Source: CAYGDT01 sp964348745 (lineage in GTDB: Bacteria; Patescibacteriota; Gracilibacteria; Peribacterales; Peribacteraceae). Taken from it: 9,145 bases of DNA. The stretch is from assembly GCA_964348745.1 (NCBI GenBank), contig CAYGDT010000059.1, positions 1-9,145 of the forward strand, written 5' to 3'. Made by a program: the position numbers and the translations under genes. Of this stretch, positions 1 through 5,308 are shown piece after piece (within the stretch, counting starts at the first letter, position 1; every line of letters begins with the position of its first letter). The notes below the pieces were generated by a model. It was not told where the DNA came from. It ran no database searches and worked only from the letters and a program-made list of their open reading frames with translations.

Positions 1-1931
1 GTATTACCATTACATCCACAGCGACGCAGTGCCACTGGAAAGCACCCGATGTCGATGGTAAGGAGGTTGACTGCACTATCAATATCATCGATACGCCGGG
101 TCACGTGGACTTTACCGCTGAGGTGGAACGCAGCCTCCGTGTTCTCGATGGGGGAGTCGCCGTCTTTGACGGATCGCAAGGCGTGGAACCCCAAAGTGAA
201 ACCGTCTGGCGTCAGGCCGATAAGTATCACGTTCCGCGCATTGCATTCGTCAACAAGATGGACAAAATCGGAGGGGATTTCTACATGTCTCTCGCTTCGA
301 TTCACGATCGACTCAGCAAGAGTGCAGTTGCGGTGCAATTGCCGATCGGCGCGGAGAGTGATTTTACGGGTATCGTAGATCTGATAGCCAAAAAGGCCTA
401 CACGTTTGAGGGTGAATTCGGGGAAATTCGCAAAGAGATAGATATTCCTAAAGATCTGGAAAGCAACGTGCTGGAGTACCGCGCCGTGCTGATGGAAAAG
501 GTGGCGGAGTGCGATGACAACCTGCTCGATGCATATTTGGAGAACGGGGCACTGACCGATGATCAGTTGATCAGGGGCATTCGCACCGGGACTATCTCCG
601 GCAAACTGTATCCGGTCTTCTGCGGATCAAGTTTAAAGAACATCGGCGTGCAGTTGGTACTCGACGGCGTCGTTCGATACCTTCCATCGCCGCTTGATGT
701 GCCGCCTGCCAAAGGCATTAACCCCGACGATGATTCCGAAATCATCCGCTTGCCGGAAAACAGCCAGCCGCTCTCGGCACTAGCGTTCAAGATTGCGACA
801 GATCCGTTCGTGGGAAAGCTGACGTTCATTCGCGTCTACTCGGGCGTACTGAAATCCGGAAGCTATGTCTACAACGCGACCAACGAAAGCAAGGAGCGCA
901 TCGGCCGCTTGGTAAAGATGCATGCAAACTCCCGCGAGGAGATTGAGAGCGTCGAAGCCGGAGACATCGCCGCCGTGATCGGACTGAAAGACACGCGCAC
1001 GGGCGATACGCTCTGCGATGAAGGCAGTCTCGTTCGCTTGGAATCGATCACGTTTGCGGAACCGGTGATCTCGATTGCCGTGGAGCCCAAGACCAAGGCA
1101 GATCAGGAGAAGATGGGCACCGCCCTCTACAAGCTATCCGAGGAAGATCCGACGTTCCGCGTCCACACGGACGATGAAACGTCTCAGATAATTATCTCTG
1201 GAATGGGTGAGCTGCATTTGGAAATCATCATCGATCGCATGCGCCGTGAATTTAAAGTAGAGACGAATGTTGGCCAGCCGCAGGTCGCCTACCGCGAGAC
1301 CATCACGAAAGAGGTTGATCACGAGGAGAAGTACGTGAAGCAGTCGGGAGGCCGTGGACAGTACGGCCACGTGGTCTTTAAGATTATGCCGCAGGAACCG
1401 GGCAAGGGATACGAGTTTGAAAACAATATCGTCGGTGCCAAGATTCCGCGCGAATACATCACGCCGTGCGACAAGGGATTCCAGGAGGGAATGAGCCGCG
1501 GTATTCTTGCCGGTTATCCGGTTGTCGATGTCAAAGTCGAACTCTACGATGGAAGCTACCACGATGTGGACTCCTCTGAAATGGCATTCAAAACATGTGC
1601 ATCCATCGGTTTTCAGGCGGCTGCGCGTAAGGCAGATCCCGTTATTCTGGAGCCGGTGATGAAGGTGGAAGTCGTGACTCCTTCGGACTACATGGGCGAC
1701 GTAATGGGAGACCTCTCCTCGCGTCGCGGTATCATCAAAGAACAAGGAGACCGAGGATCCGCCAAGTTCATCGTCGCAGAAGTGCCGCTGGCCAGCATGT
1801 TCGGGTATGCAACCGAGGTCCGCTCCATGACGCAAGGCCGTGCAAGCTATACGATGGAATTTGCGCACTACGATAAGGTTCCACCCAATGTCGCTCAGGA
1901 GATCATCAAGAAGCGTACGGGTGGTAAGTAG
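1..1931 (+). CDS. fusA: Elongation factor G, 5'-truncated by the window edge
   Basis: EF-G is the cytoplasmic GTPase that drives tRNA-mRNA translocation on the ribosome and, with RRF, ribosome recycling. The reading frame is open from the first complete codon (base 3), giving 642 visible codons of a protein usually near 700. The P-loop (G1) and most of switch I lie outside. Visible are the end of switch I (ITITS at base 3), G3 DTPGH (90-104), G4 NKMD (252-263) and a G5-like CGSSLKN near 621. Domain II begins about 768 (PLSALAFK), domain III about 1053, domain IV about 1287 (SGGRGQYGHV; tip YHDVDSSEMAF) and domain V about 1647 (EPVMKVEVVTPSDYMGDVMG). The protein ends KKRTGGK with a TAG stop. 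A GTG at 105 is the internal Val of DTPGHV, not a start. All landmarks fit a functional canonical FusA. It converges on hisIE; nothing indicates a functional link with the histidine genes. GC looks slightly higher than in the his genes by spot counts. Confidence 0.97.
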   Translation, partial: ITITSTATQCHWKAPDVDGKEVDCTINIIDTPGHVDFTAEVERSLRVLDGGVAVFDGSQGVEPQSETVWRQADKYHVPRIAFVNKMDKIGGDFYMSLASIHDRLSKSAVAVQLPIGAESDFTGIVDLIAKKAYTFEGEFGEIRKEIDIPKDLESNVLEYRAVLMEKVAECDDNLLDAYLENGALTDDQLIRGIRTGTISGKLYPVFCGSSLKNIGVQLVLDGVVRYLPSPLDVPPAKGINPDDDSEIIRLPENSQPLSALAFKIATDPFVGKLTFIRVYSGVLKSGSYVYNATNESKERIGRLVKMHANSREEIESVEAGDIAAVIGLKDTRTGDTLCDEGSLVRLESITFAEPVISIAVEPKTKADQEKMGTALYKLSEEDPTFRVHTDDETSQIIISGMGELHLEIIIDRMRREFKVETNVGQPQVAYRETITKEVDHEEKYVKQSGGRGQYGHVVFKIMPQEPGKGYEFENNIVGAKIPREYITPCDKGFQEGMSRGILAGYPVVDVKVELYDGSYHDVDSSEMAFKTCASIGFQAAARKADPVILEPVMKVEVVTPSDYMGDVMGDLSSRRGIIKEQGDRGSAKFIVAEVPLASMFGYATEVRSMTQGRASYTMEFAHYDKVPPNVAQEIIKKRTGGK

Positions 1932-1937
1932 AAATTA

Positions 1938-1984
1938 GCGCCCTTCAATTTTATTGAATACATTATTTATTCAATATTTGGCGC
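1938..1984 (+). terminator. Candidate terminator between convergent fusA and hisIE
   Basis: Seven bases after the fusA stop, GCGCC (1938-1942) can pair with GGCGC (1980-1984). Inside it, TATTGAATA (1952-1960) pairs perfectly with TATTCAATA (1968-1976) around a 7-base loop. TTTCTT follows the outer arm, a modest U-tract for fusA transcripts. The right side lies within the last codons of hisIE. In the his direction the same hairpin forms, but no T-run follows it, so it would be a weak terminator for that operon. A competing small hairpin TTCAAT/ATTGAA (1944-1958) and another GGCGC/GCGCC pair (1980-1995) overlap it. The call rests on pairing by eye, without folding energies. Confidence 0.45.
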
Positions 1985-2590
1985 TTTCTTGCGCCGTTTC
2001 TTAAGTTCCGTCGCAACGCGATCGAATGAAATTTCCCTTTGCTCCAGTAATACAAGGAGGTGATAGAGGAGATCTGCTGCTTCTTCCACAGTACGTTGCT
2101 CGCCTTCGCCCTTCGCGGCACGTACCACTTCCTCCGCTTCTTCGAGTACTTTCGCCCCACAAGCGTCTACACCGCCATCGAGCAGCACTTTTGTATACGA
2201 ATTACTGGTGCCGCGGGATGCGCGTTCAGAGATCGTTCGAAGAAGATAACCGAGTGTCACCATCGGCAATTCACTTTCCCCGAAGCAAGACTGCGATCCG
2301 GTGTGACAGGTCGGACCACATGGTATCGCCTGAACGAGAATTGTGTCTGCATCACAATCCATTGTTATTTCAACCAGTCTGAGAGTATTTCCCGATGTTT
2401 CTCCCTTTTGCCAGAGACGCTTTTTTGATCGGCTGTAAAAAGTCACCTGCTTTGTCGCAAGCGTAGCTTTGAGTGCTGCGCAATTCATATAGCCGAGCAT
2501 GAGCACCTGTGCGGTATCTGCATCCTGAACAATCACAGGGAGCAGGCCGTCGGCATTTTTCTGCCAGTTGATCGTTTCGTAATCAATCAT
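1967..2590 (-). CDS. hisI: Bifunctional phosphoribosyl-AMP cyclohydrolase / phosphoribosyl-ATP pyrophosphatase HisIE
   Basis: This protein carries out steps 2 and 3 of histidine synthesis: the HisE part cleaves pyrophosphate from PR-ATP and the HisI part opens the adenine ring of PR-AMP. The length of 207 residues is normal for the fused form. The N-terminal HisI domain (about 1-105) shows DGLLPVIVQD, the YSRSKKRLWQKGETSGN segment, an acidic metal site DCDAD (78-82) and GPTCHTGSQSCF. By homology C79, C95 and C102 are the probable zinc ligands and D78, D80 and D82 the magnesium site. The C-terminal HisE domain (about 110-200) has SYTKVLLDGG, KVLEEAEEVVRAAK and EEAADLLYHLLVLL, the all-alpha MazG-like pyrophosphatase fold. 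The canonical GEE of HisE reads LEE here. The ATG shares 4 bases (ATGA) with the hisF stop, so translation is probably coupled; no Shine-Dalgarno is seen. It is the last gene of the operon, and its 3' end overlaps the terminator-like repeat. Confidence 0.95.
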   Translation of the reverse strand: MIDYETINWQKNADGLLPVIVQDADTAQVLMLGYMNCAALKATLATKQVTFYSRSKKRLWQKGETSGNTLRLVEITMDCDADTILVQAIPCGPTCHTGSQSCFGESELPMVTLGYLLRTISERASRGTSNSYTKVLLDGGVDACGAKVLEEAEEVVRAAKGEGEQRTVEEAADLLYHLLVLLEQREISFDRVATELKKRRKKAPNIE

Positions 2591-4065
2591 GGTCGAATGG
2601 GGAATGATGCCTCGCGAAGAGCGCTTTTTACATCGGTAATGGAAAATGTTCGAAAGTGAAATACGCTTGCGGCGAGCAGAGCGTCGGCTCTTCCAGTGTC
2701 GACTGCATCAACAAAATCACGAAGTGTTCCCGCTCCACCGGATGCAATAATGGGAACAGGGACACGTTCTTTGATGCGGCTGAGGAGTTGCGTATCAAAT
2801 CCCGCTCCCGTTCCATCTCTATCGAAGGAAGTAATCAGCAACTCTCCTGCACCTCTTTGCGCGGCTTCGACTGCCCATACAATCGCGTCTTTGTCGGTTT
2901 CCTCAGTGCCGCCCTTTGTCAGTACCACCCAACTGTCGCCCTTACGTCGTGCATCAATAGCACAAACAGTGTTCGCCTTGCCAAGTTGCTGCGCAATCTC
3001 TGAGAGCAGTTGCGGCCGATCTACAGCGGCGGAGTTGATGGCAACCTTGTCCGCCCCTGCTTCTAGCAGCTGCGTAGCATCTTCAACGCAGCGGATACCG
3101 CCTCCGACAGTGAAAGGAATATTCACCGCTTCCGCAACGCGCGCGACAAGCTTAAACACGGTTTCTCTATCGTCTAATGTTGCACGTATATCTAGGAACA
3201 CCAGTTCATCCGCACCTTCTTCGCAGTAACGAATGGCGAGCTCGACAGGGTCGCCGGCATCTCGAAGTTGTTGGAACCGTGTGCCTTTCACCGTCCTTCC
3301 TCCTGCGATATCCAGACAGGGAATGATGCGGATGGCGAGATCATTCTCCGCCCGAAGTAATATCGAGAGGCGCACCTGTTGAGCGAGGAGTGCTTTACCA
3401 ACGACTGCGAAACTGCAACCTGCGCTGCGCAGATCGCGGATATCTTTTGCATTGCGTACTCCTCCGCTGGCTGTAATAAATAGTTCCGGATAGTTCTTTC
3501 GTATTTTCTTATACATATCCGTATTGGGTCCCTGTTCCATACCATCTCTGCTGATGTCTGTGACGAGGATGCTCACAATACCCAGCGATTTTATTCGCTT
3601 TATGCCCTCATAGAGCGGTATACCGGAGTTCTCTTGCCATCCTTTTATTTGAATCTCATTGTTGCGCACATCGAGTGCCGCAATGAAACGGTTGGCCCCG
3701 AACAACATCAATGCGCTCTGCACAAGTTGAGGATCAGTAAAGAGAATAGTCCCGAGGATGATGCGGCTGACACCGCAGGAAAGCAGGGAGTAGATATCTT
3801 GAAGACTGCGAATACCCCCGCCAACTTGCAGCGCGAGAGAAGTACCCTCTGAGATGCTTTTGACAACTTTGAAGAATGGCTCTTCCAGCATTCCATTCTT
3901 TGCTCCGGAGAGATTGACGAGGTGAAGAGTAGAAGCTCCTTGTGATGCGTACATCTTTGCAACTGCAAGCGGATCGTTTCCGAAATCTTGTGATCGGATA
4001 AAATCACCCTGCTGCAGACGTACAACTCGCCCGTCTAAGATATCAATGGCGGGAATTACTTGCAT
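2587..4065 (-). CDS. hisAF: HisA-HisF fusion: ProFAR isomerase joined to imidazole glycerol-phosphate synthase cyclase subunit
   Basis: One frame of 492 codons encodes two complete (beta/alpha)8 barrels in a row. Residues 1-242 are HisA, the step 4 isomerase converting ProFAR to PRFAR: MQVIPAIDILDG with the catalytic Asp at D8, GGGIRS, second catalytic Asp D132 in AALDVRNN, TDISRDG (T169) and ASGGV. Residues 243-492 are HisF, which uses PRFAR and ammonia from HisH to make IGP and AICAR (step 5): RIIPCLD (D252, equivalent to Asp11 of Thermotoga HisF), VKG loop, TVGGGIR, AIDAR (D371, equivalent to Asp130), SFDRDGTGAG, IIASGGAG and ALAASVFHF. Each half has the length of a normal single protein, and the join (LLRAEND then LAIRIIP) has no linker and no stop. 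The start ATG overlaps the hisH stop by 10 bases, and the TGA overlaps the hisIE ATG. Oddities are VNL for VDL at residue 51 in HisA and DIRAT for the usual DITAS in HisF. A separate internal HisF start is possible only at GTG 3375-3373, which has no Shine-Dalgarno. The alternative explanation is a sequence error that removed a stop. Confidence 0.93.
   Translation of the reverse strand: MQVIPAIDILDGRVVRLQQGDFIRSQDFGNDPLAVAKMYASQGASTLHLVNLSGAKNGMLEEPFFKVVKSISEGTSLALQVGGGIRSLQDIYSLLSCGVSRIILGTILFTDPQLVQSALMLFGANRFIAALDVRNNEIQIKGWQENSGIPLYEGIKRIKSLGIVSILVTDISRDGMEQGPNTDMYKKIRKNYPELFITASGGVRNAKDIRDLRSAGCSFAVVGKALLAQQVRLSILLRAENDLAIRIIPCLDIAGGRTVKGTRFQQLRDAGDPVELAIRYCEEGADELVFLDIRATLDDRETVFKLVARVAEAVNIPFTVGGGIRCVEDATQLLEAGADKVAINSAAVDRPQLLSEIAQQLGKANTVCAIDARRKGDSWVVLTKGGTEETDKDAIVWAVEAAQRGAGELLITSFDRDGTGAGFDTQLLSRIKERVPVPIIASGGAGTLRDFVDAVDTGRADALLAASVFHFRTFSITDVKSALREASFPIRP
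3325..3375 (-). other. HisA/HisF junction inside the fused gene
   Basis: Reading the - strand in frame through this stretch gives the HisA C-terminal helix (VRLSILLRAEND) running straight into the first HisF strand (LAIRIIP, its first codon at 3339-3337). In stand-alone HisF proteins the sequence is typically Met-Leu-Ala-Lys-Arg-Ile-Ile-Pro. The Met position is occupied here by Asp (GAT), so the native HisF start codon is absent. An ATGA tetranucleotide lies at the join but is out of frame with both halves. Confidence 0.85.
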
Positions 4066-4637
4066 AGATCGGCAAAGGAAAGAAGATAACGGTCTCCGGC
4101 TTCGCCGGATTTCTCCGGGTGCCATTGGACACCGAAGAAATTTCCCTGTTGCACACCGGCGCACAGTGCGCCGCCGTACTCTACGGTCATACTCGTTACG
4201 CTTTGATTCATCGGTTTGCACACGTAGTTGTGCACAAAGTAAGCAAAGTCACCGGTACTCAATCGGTTCCAACCCATGTGGGGTCTGACGATAGTATCGG
4301 GGAGTTCCGTGACGTTTCCTCCGATTATCCCAAGACACTTTGTGTCGTCTTCTTCCGAAGAATCAAAGAGCAGTTGCATCCCGAGACAAAGACCGAGAAA
4401 TGGCTTTGTGTAGGACTGAATCGATTTCGCCCATCCGGTTCTATTCAGTTGTTTCATCGCAGCACCAGCGGCACCGGCGCCGGGGAAAATGATACCGTTG
4501 ACGCTTTCAAGCTCTGTTGGCTTCGTAAGAACCTTCGAGGGAATACCAAGTCGTGCAAGCGCGCGCTCGACGCTGCCTACGTTGCCTGCGTTATACCGAA
4601 GAATGCCGATCTGTGGTGAGGGTGATTGAGAGATCAT
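4056..4637 (-). CDS. hisH: Imidazole glycerol-phosphate synthase, glutamine amidotransferase subunit HisH
   Basis: HisH hydrolyses glutamine and passes the ammonia to HisF for ring closure in step 5. It is a class I glutamine amidotransferase. The start taken is the ATG at 4637, which overlaps the hisB stop as ATGA; this gives 193 residues, close to the usual 200. The longer frame reaching 4679 would only add a basic, non-homologous leader. The catalytic triad is visible: nucleophile C84 in GLCLGMQLLF, and H173 and E175 in VQWHPEKS. Other family marks are the oxyanion-side PGAGAAGAAM (52-61), PHMGWN (119-124) and YFVHNY (133-138, usually FVHSY). The neighbour downstream is its partner HisF, here fused behind HisA, so the HisH docking surface must tolerate the extra barrel. 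A weak AAAGG lies about 11 bases before the start; translational coupling seems more likely. Confidence 0.95.
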   Translation of the reverse strand: MISQSPSPQIGILRYNAGNVGSVERALARLGIPSKVLTKPTELESVNGIIFPGAGAAGAAMKQLNRTGWAKSIQSYTKPFLGLCLGMQLLFDSSEEDDTKCLGIIGGNVTELPDTIVRPHMGWNRLSTGDFAYFVHNYVCKPMNQSVTSMTVEYGGALCAGVQQGNFFGVQWHPEKSGEAGDRYLLSFADLCK

Positions 4638-5278
4638 ACGAGAGTGCCTTTCACGCCAGCTGTCGTTCCTGCGCGCCAAGGGTTAGGAGATAGAGCTTCT
4701 TTCAATGCAAGACCAAAACTACGATAGATAGCCTCCCATGTGTGGTGAGGATCATTGCCACTGAGTGCTCGAATGTTGACCGTTGCTCTTGCCCCTTGTG
4801 CGAATCCTCTGAAGAACTCTGCCATGTCAGCTGCAAGAGCGTCTTCGACTTGAACTACGGATGTACCGGGAGCGTCTTCGAAGTTCAATGTGGCGACTGA
4901 ACGACCTTCGAAACTCACACTGGAGACTGTAAGTGCTTCGTCTATCCCAAGAATACCGCTTACAGCTCCGTTGACGCCTTCTTCCATGCGTAACTCAATC
5001 AGCTTGGAAATCGCCATGCCCAGAACAATACCGGTATCCTCCGTAATGACATGGGTAAGACGATACAGCGTATTCTTATAGGATGCATCAATGTTCAGAC
5101 ATGCCCGCCATGCAATTGTTTCGAGCATGTGATTGAAAAAATCAATGCCCGTTTGAATCTGAAAAGAGCGTCGTTTTGCATTGTCAACCGTTATTTCTAT
5201 TACGGATTCACGCGTGCGACGTTCCAGTGACACGAGCGTGTCCTTCTGTTTGTTCCAGGTGATACCGAGAGTAGTCAT
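4634..5278 (-). CDS. hisB: Imidazoleglycerol-phosphate dehydratase HisB, divergent active site
   Basis: HisB dehydrates IGP to imidazole acetol phosphate (step 6); the family assembles as a 24-mer with a di-manganese site built from His and Glu residues. The 214-residue protein has the right length and the duplicated-fold landmarks: TGIDFFNHMLE (43-53, H50), a degenerate HHTxED region reading THVITEDTGIVLG (75-87), IDEAL (112-116), FEGRS (123-127), AEFFRGFAQGA and GNDPHHTWEA (174-183: H178, H179, E182). Two usual metal-binding histidines are missing: the second His of HHTxED is V77, and the His of the tLHi motif is N168. The RFG segment after GI/GV is also replaced. H76, E80 and the second HH..E site remain. 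Position in the operon supports the assignment, as no other dehydratase is present. It could be a divergent active subfamily or an impaired enzyme. It begins 30 bases after the hisD stop, the longest gap in the operon, and its stop overlaps the hisH ATG. Confidence 0.88.
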   Translation of the reverse strand: MTTLGITWNKQKDTLVSLERRTRESVIEITVDNAKRRSFQIQTGIDFFNHMLETIAWRACLNIDASYKNTLYRLTHVITEDTGIVLGMAISKLIELRMEEGVNGAVSGILGIDEALTVSSVSFEGRSVATLNFEDAPGTSVVQVEDALAADMAEFFRGFAQGARATVNIRALSGNDPHHTWEAIYRSFGLALKEALSPNPWRAGTTAGVKGTLV

Positions 5279-5308
5279 GAGAATGAGAGAAAGAATAAAA
5301 GAAATAAT
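5279..5308 (-). promoter_or_regulatory. G-free pyrimidine-rich leader before hisB
   Basis: This is the only intercistronic gap of any size in the operon (30 bases). In mRNA sense it contains no G at all, being U/C-rich with scattered A, and runs directly into the hisB ATG. It has no Shine-Dalgarno sequence and no hairpin. An unstructured pyrimidine-rich leader is the sort of sequence ribosomal protein S1 can bind, so it may serve as an SD-independent initiation region. That role is an inference. Confidence 0.3.

Noticed and set aside
1134..1868. 244-codon open frame antisense to fusA
   Set aside because: It is the complement of the strongly conserved EF-G domains III-V, has no recognisable domain and is rich in His, Arg and Cys in the way of an antisense shadow.
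2054..2064. AAGGAGGTGAT on the + strand, a perfect match to the Shine-Dalgarno consensus
   Set aside because: It lies antisense within hisIE, where the Tyr-His-Leu-Leu codons explain it; no start codon with usable spacing and no credible + strand gene follows. In the hisIE mRNA it merely resembles the 16S tail.
2696..3229. 177-codon open frame on the + strand, Ser/Ala-rich
   Set aside because: It is opposite the HisF half of the fusion, has low-complexity composition and no motifs.
3342..3350. ATGA at the HisA/HisF join as a relic of an ancestral start/stop overlap
   Set aside because: Attractive because the other junctions use ATGA, but here neither the ATG nor the TGA is in frame with either half, so two indels would be needed. 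A 4-base match is easily chance.
2587..3375. Separate hisF gene starting at GTG 3375
   Set aside because: No stop separates it from hisA, no Shine-Dalgarno precedes it and it would add an odd 12-residue leader that matches the HisA C-terminal helix. Minor internal initiation cannot be excluded.
4066..4221. Upstream extension of the hisAF frame to 4221
   Set aside because: The added 52 residues are Arg-rich, lie inside hisH and have no relation to HisA, which begins at MQVIPAID (4065).
4634..5278. hisB as a pseudogene
   Set aside because: Despite the missing histidines, the frame is full length, carries the other conserved motifs and keeps exact start/stop coupling with hisH, so I treat it as a divergent gene.
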